Shown here: one piece after another, positions 26,527 through 36,513 of the stretch | Layout of the letters: each line of letters starts with the position of its first letter | How positions within the stretch are numbered: the stretch's first letter is position 1 | From: G963674835 sp963674835 | Lineage (GTDB): Bacteria > Planctomycetota > Planctomycetia > Pirellulales > Thermoguttaceae | Length of the DNA stretch: 64,000 bases | Reading direction: 5' to 3' | Assembly (NCBI GenBank): GCA_963674835.2 | Contig: CAXXKC010000003.1 | Location: 1,922,001 to 1,986,000 of the forward strand | Translations under genes and position numbers: made by a program | The notes under the pieces: generated by a model | The model's input: the letters and a program-made list of their open reading frames with translations, nothing else | Told to the model about the DNA's origin: nothing | The model's database searches: none

Positions 26527-26610
26527 TGGTGGGACTCGCTGCGCTCGTCCCACCGTACGTCCACGTGTGGGCGCTTGCTCGGCAGCGTCAGAAGTGGGTT
26601 GCGGCGGCGA
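26527..26610 (+). repeat. dispersed repeat family B (copy B2)
   Basis: Core GGTGGGACTCGCTGCGCTCG then TCCCACC, followed by the tail GGCAGCGTCAGAAGTGGGTT shared with copies B4 and B5. Confidence 0.78.
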
Positions 26611-26645
26611 GCCGGATCTTGTGGCGGTCGGGTGCGGCACGCATA

Positions 26646-26741
26646 CTAGTGCGAGTCGTATTTGACTGTAGCGTTCGTGGCGGCGTCTTTCCGCGGTTTC
26701 GAAAGCGAAACACACGCTACCTATACGCTGGACGCATTCTA
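26646..26741 (+). repeat. dispersed repeat family A, short form (copy S3)
   Basis: Starts CTAGTGCGAGTCGTATTTGA and ends at ACGCATTCTA. The right arm is more diverged than in the other copies (CTATACGCTGGACGC). It lies about 120 bases before the glycoside hydrolase start. Confidence 0.82.
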
Positions 26742-26861
26742 ACGACTGGCCTCTTATAGCTAGTCGGTGGATGATGGTGACGGGGCGGAGCCGTTCTGCG
26801 TTGTGCGGGACGTGCGTGATAGTCGGTGGCTACTGGACAATTCTCGAAGGGCGGACAGGAT

Positions 26862-28979
26862 ATGAAGCGCTCACTACCTAAACTGCAATGCGTGGTTCTG
26901 TTGCTGGTGGCCGCGGGGGTTTTGGCGGGGTTGGAAGGACGTGCGGCGGCCGTTGACGCGGCGGCGGAGATCGCTTTTAACGGGCAGTGGGCGGAGCGGG
27001 CCTTTGGTGGCTCGGGGGAAGCGTCGCCGGCGGGCGAGGGCGATTTGGCGGCCCGATTGTTGGCGGGCGCCGAGTTGCCGCTATCGTTCGTCTACGGCGG
27101 CAAGTCGTCGGCCGAGTTGCTCGGCACGTGGAAGCGGAGCGTTGAAGACAAGCGGATCGACGATACGCGGCGGCAGCGGATCGTGACGCTGGAAGATCCG
27201 GAGACGGGGCTTGAGGTGCGAGCGGTAGCGACCGTGTACACGGACGCGCCGGGCGTTGACTGGACGATCTATTTCACCAACAAGGGGAGTCGCGACAGCC
27301 GGGTTCTCGAGCAGGTCAAGGCGGTCGACGTGAGGCTTCGGCCGGGCGCCGCGGAGAAGTCGCCCGTACTGCATCGCTTGCGATCGGACACGGAGAACTG
27401 GCTTCCGCTGGATGAGCCGCTGGCGGCCGGGCAGCGGGTCGAGTTTGCGCCGGCGCGCGGCCGTTCGTCGACTGGAGCGTGCCCGTTCTTCAATGTGGAG
27501 TTGAACGGCGGCGGGGTCATCACGGCAATTGGCTGGACCGGGCAATGGGTTGCCTCGGTCGAACGGGTCGCCGATGACGTGCACGTGACGGCGGGCATGC
27601 AGAACCTGCGATTGAAGCTGCATCCGGGGGAGACGATTCGCAGCCCGCGTATCTTGCAGATGTACTGGTTCGGCGAGGGGCAGTATCGTCCGTACAACCT
27701 ATTTCGCCGGACGATGTTTGGCCACATCGTGCCCAAGATCGAGGGGAAGACGGTGATGCCGCCGATTGCGCATCTGAGCACGGCATTTTACGAGATGGAC
27801 CGCGGGACGGAAGCCGACGTGCTTTCGCACCTGGAGTCGATCCGCGGCCTCGGCTTCGAGGTTTTTTGGCTCGACGCGTATTACGGCAAGGACAACTTTC
27901 CGACGGTGGGCAATTACGTGTTGCCGCTGCTACGCGGCTTCAACCAGGAGCGATTTCCGCGCGGCATTCGGCCGATCGGGGAGGCGGTGCGACGCGAGGG
28001 GATGCAGTTTCTCATGTGGTTTGAGCCGGAGCGTATTTGCCCTGGCACGCTGATGGCTCGCGAACATCCGGAGTGGGTCGTGCTGCCTGCCGGGGGCGGC
28101 TGGGGGATGTTCAACCTGGGCAATGCCGAGGCGTGCCAGTATCTGATCGATTATCTGAACACGTCAGTCAAGGAGTACGGGATTTATTGCGTGCGGATCG
28201 ACAACGCGGTGTCGTACAACGAGTTGTGGGCGGCGGTGGACGGTGCGACGCCGGACCGGCGCGGACTGGCGGAGATCCGGTATGTGGAGGGGTTGTATCG
28301 GGTGTGGGATTCGCTGTTGGCGGCCAACCCGGGGATCTTTATCGACAACTGCGCCTCGGGCGGCGGGCGGATCGACCTGGAGACGTGCGCGCGGTCCATT
28401 CCTCTGTGGCGGACCGACGGGACGATCGACCCGCTGTTGAAGAAGAACTATCTCCAGGCGGCCATGCAGAACCAGGCGATGACGGCGGGGCTGAGCCGCT
28501 ACGTGCCGATGAACGTGAGCGGGCAGATGGGAGCGACGCCCTACCTGTTCCGGAGCGGCGTGAACGGGGGCGGCATTTCGTTCTGCGAGGATGTTCGGCC
28601 GGCGGATTATCCGCGCGAGATGCTGAAGCAGGCCATCGCGGAAGCGAAGCGCGTTCGCAAATACTATCTGGGGGACTATTACCCGTTGAACAACGTGACG
28701 GTCGACCCGCACGATTGGTCGGTGGTGCAGTACGATCGGCCGGCCGAGCAGGATGGGATGATCGTGTTGTTTCGGCGTCCGGAATCGCCGCAGGCCGGGT
28801 ACACGCTCGACCAGGTCCGCCAGATCGAGCCGGAGGCCGAATACGAGGTGACCTGCGCCCGGGGGTATGAAGGGGCCAAGCCGGTTCGGATGCGAGGCGC
28901 GGAGCTGAAGGGGCTGAAGATCGAGCTGGAGTCGCCCGGCTCGGCCATCGTCGAGTATCGCAAGGTGGGGCCGTCGTAG
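26862..28979 (+). CDS. exported GH36-type alpha-galactosidase-like glycoside hydrolase
   Basis: The 705-residue product has a signal peptide (LQCVVLLLVAAGVLAGLEGRA). An N-terminal beta-sandwich (about 40-290) precedes a TIM barrel with the GH36 order: VFWLDAYYG (about 335-342), MWFEPERICPG (385-394), YCVRIDN with the probable nucleophile Asp447, then DNCASGGGRIDLE and WRTDG with the probable acid/base Asp519. The family hydrolyses alpha-galactosides with retention; alpha-N-acetylgalactosaminidase is also possible. The start ATG follows ACAGGA. Upstream lie two copies of dispersed repeat A. Together with the PHP protein and porin nearby, it suggests polysaccharide use, which is inference. Confidence 0.88.
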   Translation: MKRSLPKLQCVVLLLVAAGVLAGLEGRAAAVDAAAEIAFNGQWAERAFGGSGEASPAGEGDLAARLLAGAELPLSFVYGGKSSAELLGTWKRSVEDKRIDDTRRQRIVTLEDPETGLEVRAVATVYTDAPGVDWTIYFTNKGSRDSRVLEQVKAVDVRLRPGAAEKSPVLHRLRSDTENWLPLDEPLAAGQRVEFAPARGRSSTGACPFFNVELNGGGVITAIGWTGQWVASVERVADDVHVTAGMQNLRLKLHPGETIRSPRILQMYWFGEGQYRPYNLFRRTMFGHIVPKIEGKTVMPPIAHLSTAFYEMDRGTEADVLSHLESIRGLGFEVFWLDAYYGKDNFPTVGNYVLPLLRGFNQERFPRGIRPIGEAVRREGMQFLMWFEPERICPGTLMAREHPEWVVLPAGGGWGMFNLGNAEACQYLIDYLNTSVKEYGIYCVRIDNAVSYNELWAAVDGATPDRRGLAEIRYVEGLYRVWDSLLAANPGIFIDNCASGGGRIDLETCARSIPLWRTDGTIDPLLKKNYLQAAMQNQAMTAGLSRYVPMNVSGQMGATPYLFRSGVNGGGISFCEDVRPADYPREMLKQAIAEAKRVRKYYLGDYYPLNNVTVDPHDWSVVQYDRPAEQDGMIVLFRRPESPQAGYTLDQVRQIEPEAEYEVTCARGYEGAKPVRMRGAELKGLKIELESPGSAIVEYRKVGPS

Positions 28980-29006
28980 GTGCCGCGTGTGCCGCACGCG
29001 GCCGGG

Positions 29007-29810
29007 TCATAGGCGGATCGATCCGTGACCGTGGTTTCCCTTGGCCTCGGCCGGCTTGAGCCACGTGGCGGGGTCCTGACGATAGAAGGCGACCAGCATT
29101 TCGTACAGGTCGGGATGCCAGTGGCGCAGCTCGGCGGGAAGCTCGAAGAAGCACTCGCTGACGACGGCGAAGAACTCGGAGCGGTTGCTGGCCCCGTAGG
29201 GATCGATCAGGGTCGGGCGTCCGTGGCTGACGGCGTCGACGAGGTCTTCGAATTCGCGATCGATGAGTTCTTCCCAACGGTGGGCGAGGTCGGCGGTGGG
29301 CCACGGCGGAGTGCCGCCCATGGCGCCGTCCAAGGCGTCGAGCTGGTGGGCGAACTCGTGCAGCACGACGTTGCGGCCGTCGTAGGGATTGCGGGCTCCG
29401 CGGCGCACGTCGCGCCAGGAGAGGATGACCGGGCCGCCGAACCAGGCCTCGCCCTCGACGGGCACGTCTTCTTCGACGAGCATGCCCGACTGATGCTGAT
29501 GATGGGTGTAGACGGTCGGGTAGACGAGGATGCTCTTGACGCGCTCGAAGTAGAAGTCGGGGACGCCCAGCACGAGGAGGCATGCGCTGCCGCCGATGGT
29601 GACGCGGATTTCATCGCTCATTTCGAGGCCGTTGCAGCCGGCCCAGTCTTTTTCGGCGATGAAGACCCGCATCGTGTCGGCGAGGTGGGCTCGGTCGGCC
29701 GCGGGCAAGTGCCGGTAGTGACGCACGTTGGCACGCAGAATGGTCTGCCAGGCCTCGGGCATGGGCTGCGAGAGGAGCTTGCGGCGTCGGCGGGCGCGGG
29801 AGAAGAACAT
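29007..29810 (-). CDS. mtfA: MtfA-family zinc-dependent peptidase
   Basis: The 267-residue sequence carries the gluzincin motif VVLHEFAHQLD (His151-Glu152-His155) and the MtfA segments PMPEAWQTILRANVRHYRHL, EIRVTIGGSACLLVLG and SEFFAVVSECFFELP, where the last Glu is the expected third zinc ligand. In Escherichia coli MtfA binds the repressor Mlc and has aminopeptidase activity. Whether an Mlc partner exists here is unknown. It is convergent with the glycoside hydrolase gene (27 bases between them). The next minus-strand gene upstream is the GspJ-like pseudopilin, 138 bases away. Length matches the family. Confidence 0.9.
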   Translation of the reverse strand: MFFSRARRRRKLLSQPMPEAWQTILRANVRHYRHLPAADRAHLADTMRVFIAEKDWAGCNGLEMSDEIRVTIGGSACLLVLGVPDFYFERVKSILVYPTVYTHHQHQSGMLVEEDVPVEGEAWFGGPVILSWRDVRRGARNPYDGRNVVLHEFAHQLDALDGAMGGTPPWPTADLAHRWEELIDREFEDLVDAVSHGRPTLIDPYGASNRSEFFAVVSECFFELPAELRHWHPDLYEMLVAFYRQDPATWLKPAEAKGNHGHGSIRL

Positions 29811-29948
29811 GCGATTGGCAGGGAGAGGGCGGCGGGTTGTGGGAAGCGGGTGGCGGGGATCGTGGGGGTGGCCGATCCAGAGAATGGCTCGAACCGCTGC
29901 GGCGATATCTGCCCTGCGAATTGCCCCTGGGGATGGCGAACCGGTTTG

Positions 29949-31496
29949 TCAGAACTTCTCGACGACCGTCACCTCGCGGATCTGCCGGCTATCGGGCTCG
30001 AAGACGCGGATCTTGACTTGGATGCCTCGTATTTGGATGGGGTACGGTGGCGAGGTTTCTTGTTCGCCTGCGTCGTCTACGATGCCATAGCCTGGCGAAG
30101 GAGACGTGTCGTCGTCGAACGCGTTGGTGCCTTCGTCAAACAAGCCGTCACCGTCTTCGTCGATTCCGTCGTTTTCGTAGTGGGTTGACCAAGTGTCGTA
30201 GGTCCATCCGAGCCCGGCGTTCAAGGCGCGCCCTCCAGCAACGGGCATCGAGACGCCCGGGCCGGCAAAGGCGGACAAGGCGGGTGCTATATTCCTCGTG
30301 TAGTTCAGATCGACGTATGCGCCGTAGCCGATGATCTGCGGGTCGGTACCGGGAACTGGGGGAGCATAAGCGGCGAGGGCCGCCAGGTACCCTGGGTCGC
30401 CGGGGAGCAAGGCGGGATTGTTCGTGCCGCCGGTATATTTGAAAATCGGCGCATTGGGATCCCATACCTTAACGTCAAAGCCGACGACGTTCGTGAGAAT
30501 GACATCTTCACCTATGCGAGCCCCGTCGTCATAATCGGACATGCGACCGTCCGGCAGGCTCACCGGGGTGCCGGGCCAGACGATCTCGCTACCGGTGGGC
30601 AACGATGCCCAGGGGTGCGGGTTGAACCAGAAGTCGACCGGGCTGATCGCGGTTCTCACGGAAAAGGGCGTCGCGGTGGTCGGCGCCGTGGCCCCGGCCA
30701 CCCAGTTCACGTCCGAGCATTCGGCGAGGGTGGGCAGTCGCAGATGTCCCCAAACGCGGACGTCGAATGGGTAGCTGCCGCGATGAGCGAAGCGGTTTTC
30801 GCGCTTGGTGAGATCGCCGAGCGTGTTTCCGACGAGCGTACCGCCCTCGTTGCGGACGGAGATATCGTTGTTGGCGAAGAAGCCCGTGGGGGCGGCAAGG
30901 GACAGGCTGGGGGCCACCAGCAGCACGCGGCGATAGAGGGTGCGTCCGCGAAGGAACCAGGCGACTTCGGCGTCGGAGGACTGGGCCGTACCGGTGCCGC
31001 CGTAGCGGCCGACGAACGGGGCGGACTTGCTGTGGGTGGTGAACATGAGGACGTCGTCGTTGTCGCCGACGGTGGTATCCAATGCTTCGGTCTCGGCATT
31101 GACGGCAACGACGGGGAAATTGGGTTCGCCGGTGTCGGTCTTGCTGGCGTCCAGCAAGGGGTCGGACATGACCAACTGGACCACGCCGACGGGGCCTTCG
31201 AGGTACTCGAAGTAGCCTTCGTTGGAGGCGGGGTTGCGGGGCGGGGACATGGTTACGGTGAGGCCCTGCAGGTCCTGGGCGAGGCGTGCCTGGGTTTCGC
31301 GGAGGCGGTCGCTCATTTCGAGGGCTGCCCGGGAGGTGGCGATGCCGGTGCCGGCGGTGCCGATGATGCTAACGACGAGCATCATGAGCATGAGGCTGAC
31401 GACGGTGGCCACGAGCAGTTCCACGATCGTGTAGCCGCCCGAGTGCCGAATTCGGCGGGGCACCTTTGCAACGACCTGTTGGAAACATGTTTTCAT
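29949..31496 (-). CDS. GspJ/PilW-like pseudopilin with C-terminal calcium-type motif
   Basis: A 515-residue protein with a prepilin signal, SGG^YTIVELLVATVVS (cleavage after Gly21, Glu26 at +5), then a hydrophobic helix and the helix DRLRETQARLAQDLQ typical of minor pseudopilins. It is about twice the length of classical GspJ. Near the end it has DGIDEDGDGLFDEG, a DxDxDG-type loop that could bind calcium. It is the last gene of the minus-strand pilus/secretion locus, 81 bases after the giant GspK-like gene. As a minor pseudopilin it probably helps prime or cap the fibre; that is inferred from family and context. Confidence 0.85.
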   Translation of the reverse strand: MKTCFQQVVAKVPRRIRHSGGYTIVELLVATVVSLMLMMLVVSIIGTAGTGIATSRAALEMSDRLRETQARLAQDLQGLTVTMSPPRNPASNEGYFEYLEGPVGVVQLVMSDPLLDASKTDTGEPNFPVVAVNAETEALDTTVGDNDDVLMFTTHSKSAPFVGRYGGTGTAQSSDAEVAWFLRGRTLYRRVLLVAPSLSLAAPTGFFANNDISVRNEGGTLVGNTLGDLTKRENRFAHRGSYPFDVRVWGHLRLPTLAECSDVNWVAGATAPTTATPFSVRTAISPVDFWFNPHPWASLPTGSEIVWPGTPVSLPDGRMSDYDDGARIGEDVILTNVVGFDVKVWDPNAPIFKYTGGTNNPALLPGDPGYLAALAAYAPPVPGTDPQIIGYGAYVDLNYTRNIAPALSAFAGPGVSMPVAGGRALNAGLGWTYDTWSTHYENDGIDEDGDGLFDEGTNAFDDDTSPSPGYGIVDDAGEQETSPPYPIQIRGIQVKIRVFEPDSRQIREVTVVEKF

Positions 31497-31577
31497 GATG
31501 CCAATTTCCTGGAGGAGTTCGCGACACGCTTGGCGAATGATTTGCAGGGAGAGAATTGTGTCCCCAGTATTTGCCGG

Positions 31578-34500
31578 TTACTCAATGAAGCGTTTGACCA
31601 AGACGGCCTTGTCGACGTTGAGATCCTGTCCGCGTTGGAAGCCGACCGGAATGGAGCGATCGAGGAAGTAGAACGCCCGGTGGCGTTTGATTTCGCCGGT
31701 GTCGGTGCCGAGTTCCTTGGCGAGGGTGAACCCGTCGGGATGGGTGGCATCGACGGCATGAGGTTCGACTTCGAAATAGCCGACGGTGATCCAGACGGCG
31801 TAGACGTTGGAGCGGGTGGTGACGAGGTTGCCAAGGCGGTCGAGCACCTGGTAGGCGAACGCCGGGTTCCAGGTGGGTTCGTTGAGATCGCTAATGATGT
31901 CCGTGCCGCCGGAGCGCGGTGTAATGGAGCTCTCTGTGACGGCGTGACTGTCGAACTGGAAGAGCGGCCGGGTGCTTCCGGTGGTCGGATCGCGTCGCAA
32001 CAGGGTTGCGTTTGGATCGCGTTGGATGCGGGTAGCCAGATCATCGGGATCGCCTGAGCCCCAGGTGGACGGAACGAGCGAAGCTCCGCCGGCACTGCGG
32101 AAGGGGTTGGCGAAGCGGGTGGGGTACCGATCCATGAGGAGCGTTTCGTCGGCGGTGGGCGTAGCGTAGCCCTGACGGCTTGCCACGAACTGGTTCCAGA
32201 ACATGGGAACGGTCCGCGTGGCGTCCATGTCGGGGAAGTAGTTGATCAATCCGGCCCAGACGGCGGGATCGAAGATCGTGTTGAGGTTGACCTTTCCGGG
32301 CTCGCGGTACGTGGGAATATGCTGGAACGGCGGCTGGAACGGAGTCGTCGAACCGGCCGTAGCAAACGCCACCGGGTTGCCCTGGAGGCTCGTACCGACG
32401 AACCGAGAGGGCACGTGCACGAAGTCGAGCAGCCGACCCAGGTTGGTCGGCGGATTGGCGCTGGAGGCCGTACCGCCGAACGTGGTCGAGAAGCAGAAGT
32501 TCAGCAGGTGGCCGAAGGGCTCCTTCGGGCTGATGTAGGGGTTGGCCGTTGCGACATTCGAGCCGAACGTGAAGGTCATGGCGAACGGATTGTCGTCGGT
32601 ATCGAGGTCGTTGGCACTCATCAGCAACTGGCGGGAGCTGGCGGCCGGGACTTCGAGCAGTTCGTACTGGCTGACGAAGGGCCGGTTGGGCCAGGTGAGC
32701 CATGGGAATGGTTTGGGTGGATCGCCCGCCGGCGAAGTCAACGGGGTCCCATATCCGTAGTTCAGGTAGCCGAGCGTTTGGTGAAACGTTTGGTTGAGAT
32801 AGTGATCGGCGGCGGCGATGCCAGGACCGTTGTTCGTGGGGTCGTCGTTGTACCCGCCATCCTGATCCTTCAGTGACTCCTGTTCCCAGATATTGTTGTC
32901 TTCCGGGCCGGCTGCGCGCTCGCCGCGCTGGCGAGTTTCGATGTTTGCCAGCGCGGACTTAGGATTCTCCCCTATATCTGTCGCGGACGTGATGCCGTTG
33001 AACGACTGCAAATCGACGGGCATGGTGTCGACGGTCAAATACGGATTCGTCGTAGCATTGTACGGCAGGAGCGGATTGGCCAACCGCTGCAGGTAGATAA
33101 CCCGGACCTTGAGATAGGTCCCGTTGTCCTTGAGCTTGATGTCGGTGTCATTCCACATCGGGTTGCTGGCATCGAGCGGCAGGTCGAAGGGCGGGTCGTA
33201 CGAATCGCCGCCGGTGGACGTGTAGGCCGGATAGCCGCCGGAGGTTGTCGTGATGCAGAGGCGGAGCGGTTCGTCGATGACCACGGGAATGGCGGCGGGG
33301 ACGTAGGTGAGCGACAGGGCGGCCAAGTCGTTGGTGGTGCCGTCGGAAAAGACGTCGACGGTTCCGGCGGTCGTGTTCAGTTCGATTCGTCGGGTTGTCG
33401 TGTCGTGGACGCCAGTGGTCCTGTAGCCCAAGTAGGTCGTGCTTTTGCCATCGGAGGCGACTTCGCCCGGCTCGCCGGGTCCGATGACGGCGTAGCTGCC
33501 CGGGCGGATCGCAGGGATGGCCGCGGCGGACGCGGCGCTGGCGTGGTACTGGATGCTGGCGCCGTCGCTGGGCAACGTATTCCCGCCCGGATCGACGAAA
33601 TAGACGGTGCGATCGAAGGGCACGGAGTTAGGCGGGTTGTCGGGATCGTTGGCGGCGTCGTCACGGGTGACGATGGCCAAACGCCAGACGGGCGATATGT
33701 CCGAGCCATCGATGACGCTCTTCTTAAGATCGACGCCCGCGCCGCCGGTGGTCGTGCCGTCGGTGCCGGTGCAAAGCTCGGCCGGCAAAGGTTCCATCGC
33801 CGAGTTCGGATTGTAGAGTTCGACGAAGAGGGAGCCCTGCGGCTTGACGCGCTGATCGAAGTCGTTATCGGGGTCGGTATCGGTCGTTTTGTAGTTGGTG
33901 GAGCCGGAGGTTTCGGTGAAGCTGAGGTCTTCGGTGCGGCGGTCGTGCATGGCGAAGGTTTCGGTGATGAGCAACTCGGGGCGCTCGCAACCCCAGACGA
34001 TCCCGCGACAATCGGCGATATCGGTGGTGGAGATATTACCGTCGACGTCCCACGGATTGCCATCCGCAGTGGCGCTGTCGTCGTAGAACGGCGCGACGTC
34101 GTATTCGAACGCCGTCATGATCGAGTCGCGGTCGCGGAAATCGACCACATTGACGGCCCATTGAGCAACGACGCGTGCGAGGTTCTTGTTCGCCTGGGTC
34201 ATCGTGGCGGCCGACGTATTCGGATAGCCGATCAGCGAGAGGGCCAGGACGTATAGGTTTCTGGCATAGAGCTGGCGGGCCATGTCGTGTTGTTCGGCGT
34301 AGGTCTCGTCATCGGTATTGACCAGGCCGTCTCCATTCAGATCGACGCCGTGGTTATGCGAGAAGGGAATGCTGCCGATCACGGCGCCGGTGGAATCGAG
34401 TTGGAGAGTGACGTCGAGAGAGGCTTCTCCCGGCTCGTCGATTACATTGTTGGCGGGGGAGGAGCTGTCGTAGCCGTCGCCGAAGGGACGGTTGATGTCC

Positions 34501-36452
34501 ATGCGCAGTCCGGAGAGCATTTCGGGCGGCAGCAGGTACGGGTAGGCGACCGGCGTGAGACCTTTGGCTGCGAGCAGGTCGGTGAGATGGTGAAGGCGTT
34601 TGTCGGCCATGCCGTCGCGGAGTTCCTTGGAAACCGACAGGCCGGGGCAAGGCACGTCCCAGCTGTCGGTGGTTACCGAGTTGCGAGCGGCAGCCAGGGC
34701 GGCCAGCCGGTTGGGGAGCGTGGTCATGTCGGCATCGTAGGGCCGCAGGATCCTCTCCAGTTCGGCAACCGTGAATGGGCTGTCGACACTGGACTTCTTG
34801 GCGAGGTTCGACTCGTAGGGATCGTTGATCTGCTCGTCGACGCCCATGGCGCAGTAGATGGGGTGGCCGGAGGTGCTGAGGCCGAGGACTGCGGCGCCTT
34901 GGGCGCTGGGAGGACTTCCGTAGGCGCCGCCGCTATTGGGTGTGCCGAAGGTCCAATAGGCGCCGCCGTACCGGCTCCAGATGTTCTGGCTGAGATAGTC
35001 GTCGCCGTTGAAGCCGGGCAGCGCAGCAGGCAGGCCGGGCACCCCGTCGGTGCCGTAGCGGGAGGTGAGGAACGTGCTGTAGGCCGTCAGTGGATCGGCC
35101 GCGGTGGCGAAGAGCGAGATGAGGTTCACTTCGGCCGGGCCCCATCCAAGCCCGCGGGGCAGGTAGATATAGGGCTCGTAGGCGGATGTGGCGCTGTTGT
35201 AGGTGCTGCTGAAGGCGAAGTCGCCGCTGATGGGCGGTGTGAAATAGGGGTAGAGGTGCGAGGCTGTGAAGTCGACGTTGACGTTGCCGTAGTAGTTCGC
35301 GTCGGTCTGCGCCAAACATCCGTGCGCGTTGAGGTTGAAACGACCATCCATGTCGGTGCAGAGGATGGCGTAGAGCGGTTTGTAGAAGCGGCCGTCGGGA
35401 GTGGAGCGGACGGGGGCGCCGAGGTCGACCCAGATGCTGTCGGCCTGGCCGTCGCCGTCGTTGTCGACGTCCCAGCGGCGCGTGGAGCCGGCTACGGGGA
35501 CGCCGTCCCAGGTGGCGTCGAAGGTGGGATTTCCGCCGTCGAAGTCGGGGTGGAAGTCGGAGAGCGGGCGCAGGACGATCGCCTGTTTCAGTTCGGCCGG
35601 AAGTGCGCCGAACGTGCAGGACAAGGCGCTCATCCAGTAGCGGATGAGTTCGGGGCGATGCAGGGAGGGGATGGGGACCGATCCGCTGCTGGTGACCATG
35701 GCCAGAAGCATGTTCTGGTAGTCGACGGCGTCGTAGTCTTCGTTGGCGCCGCCGGGCGGATTGCGGTTGACCGTGGTGTCGTTCGGGAGGAGGGCCAGCA
35801 GCCGGCTGCTGGCGTCGGTGGCATTGAGCGAGCCGTCGCCTGGGTTGTAGCCGAAGCCGGTGCCGCTGAAGGGGACGCCGTTGATGACGTAGTGATTTCC
35901 GACGAGGGGCGGAGTGCCTTGAAAGGCGACGATCTGGGCTTTGCCGTTGGTGGGATTGATGCCCACGATGCGGGTGCTTTGACCGGCGGCCGGACCGTCG
36001 AGCATGGTCAACACGCAGCCGTTCTTGGGAACGGCATCGTAGAGCGTGAACTCGTAGAGTTGGGCGTTGGAGGCGGCAGCGAAATCGGCCGGCAGCACGC
36101 ACTCGGACCCGTCGGTCTCATCGACCGTGCCATCGAGGTCGTCGTCGGTGCCGGGTACGCCGATGGCCCAAGCGGCGGGCGCGGTGCCGTACATGTCTTC
36201 AAGGAGGCTGTGGGGGCCGAGGGCGGAGCGGGAGTTGTCGGTGCCGCGGAGGACTTGGTGGAAGGCGTCGTCGAGGTCGGACTGGGGGCTGTCGGAGGCT
36301 TGGGCGGCGCGGGCGGCGGTCTGGGCACTGCGATAGTAGTGGACGGCCACGAGCACGAACGTTAGCGCCAAGAGGGCGAATAACGCCAGCACGCTCAACA
36401 CGATCAGCAGGAGCACGCCTCGGCGGCTGTCTGCACTCGGTTGCGTCAGCAT
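31578..36452 (-). CDS. giant GspK/PilX-like minor pseudopilin-type protein
   Basis: The 1624-residue product begins SRRGVLLLIVLSVLALFALL (about residues 10-40), a hydrophobic N-terminal helix of the GspK/PilX type with no canonical G^FTxxE site. Helical segments at about 1-60 and the C-terminal WNPAFAYQVLDRLGNLVTTR match minor-pseudopilin behaviour. In between lie very long beta-rich extracellular segments with several DxDxDG loops (DDDLDGTVDETDG, VDNDGDGQADS, VDLNGDGLVNTDDETYAE). GspK is usually about 330 residues, so this is roughly five times longer. It may cap the fibre or serve as a surface adhesin. It is cotranscribed between GspI-like (61 bases) and GspJ-like (81 bases) genes. Confidence 0.78.
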   Translation of the reverse strand: MLTQPSADSRRGVLLLIVLSVLALFALLALTFVLVAVHYYRSAQTAARAAQASDSPQSDLDDAFHQVLRGTDNSRSALGPHSLLEDMYGTAPAAWAIGVPGTDDDLDGTVDETDGSECVLPADFAAASNAQLYEFTLYDAVPKNGCVLTMLDGPAAGQSTRIVGINPTNGKAQIVAFQGTPPLVGNHYVINGVPFSGTGFGYNPGDGSLNATDASSRLLALLPNDTTVNRNPPGGANEDYDAVDYQNMLLAMVTSSGSVPIPSLHRPELIRYWMSALSCTFGALPAELKQAIVLRPLSDFHPDFDGGNPTFDATWDGVPVAGSTRRWDVDNDGDGQADSIWVDLGAPVRSTPDGRFYKPLYAILCTDMDGRFNLNAHGCLAQTDANYYGNVNVDFTASHLYPYFTPPISGDFAFSSTYNSATSAYEPYIYLPRGLGWGPAEVNLISLFATAADPLTAYSTFLTSRYGTDGVPGLPAALPGFNGDDYLSQNIWSRYGGAYWTFGTPNSGGAYGSPPSAQGAAVLGLSTSGHPIYCAMGVDEQINDPYESNLAKKSSVDSPFTVAELERILRPYDADMTTLPNRLAALAAARNSVTTDSWDVPCPGLSVSKELRDGMADKRLHHLTDLLAAKGLTPVAYPYLLPPEMLSGLRMDINRPFGDGYDSSSPANNVIDEPGEASLDVTLQLDSTGAVIGSIPFSHNHGVDLNGDGLVNTDDETYAEQHDMARQLYARNLYVLALSLIGYPNTSAATMTQANKNLARVVAQWAVNVVDFRDRDSIMTAFEYDVAPFYDDSATADGNPWDVDGNISTTDIADCRGIVWGCERPELLITETFAMHDRRTEDLSFTETSGSTNYKTTDTDPDNDFDQRVKPQGSLFVELYNPNSAMEPLPAELCTGTDGTTTGGAGVDLKKSVIDGSDISPVWRLAIVTRDDAANDPDNPPNSVPFDRTVYFVDPGGNTLPSDGASIQYHASAASAAAIPAIRPGSYAVIGPGEPGEVASDGKSTTYLGYRTTGVHDTTTRRIELNTTAGTVDVFSDGTTNDLAALSLTYVPAAIPVVIDEPLRLCITTTSGGYPAYTSTGGDSYDPPFDLPLDASNPMWNDTDIKLKDNGTYLKVRVIYLQRLANPLLPYNATTNPYLTVDTMPVDLQSFNGITSATDIGENPKSALANIETRQRGERAAGPEDNNIWEQESLKDQDGGYNDDPTNNGPGIAAADHYLNQTFHQTLGYLNYGYGTPLTSPAGDPPKPFPWLTWPNRPFVSQYELLEVPAASSRQLLMSANDLDTDDNPFAMTFTFGSNVATANPYISPKEPFGHLLNFCFSTTFGGTASSANPPTNLGRLLDFVHVPSRFVGTSLQGNPVAFATAGSTTPFQPPFQHIPTYREPGKVNLNTIFDPAVWAGLINYFPDMDATRTVPMFWNQFVASRQGYATPTADETLLMDRYPTRFANPFRSAGGASLVPSTWGSGDPDDLATRIQRDPNATLLRRDPTTGSTRPLFQFDSHAVTESSITPRSGGTDIISDLNEPTWNPAFAYQVLDRLGNLVTTRSNVYAVWITVGYFEVEPHAVDATHPDGFTLAKELGTDTGEIKRHRAFYFLDRSIPVGFQRGQDLNVDKAVLVKRFIE

Positions 36453-36513
36453 GATCTTCTTTCCTTCGCAGAAAACGGCGATTGCCCTCGCCCGTTACAC
36501 TTCAGCAATACAG

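Larger units (their letters stand above)
26056..26861. other. repeat-rich intergenic region
   Basis: About 800 bases between the porin and the glycoside hydrolase with no supported gene. It contains two short copies of repeat A and one copy of repeat B, arranged A-B-A. Confidence 0.6.

Noticed and set aside
30615..32057. 480-residue plus-strand frame opposite the GspJ-like gene
   Set aside because: Antisense shadow without ribosome site or recognisable domain.
34287..36365. 692-residue plus-strand frame opposite the giant GspK-like gene
   Set aside because: It is antisense to a well-supported gene. Its Gly/Val/Glu-rich composition is what a GC-rich minus-strand gene gives on the other strand.
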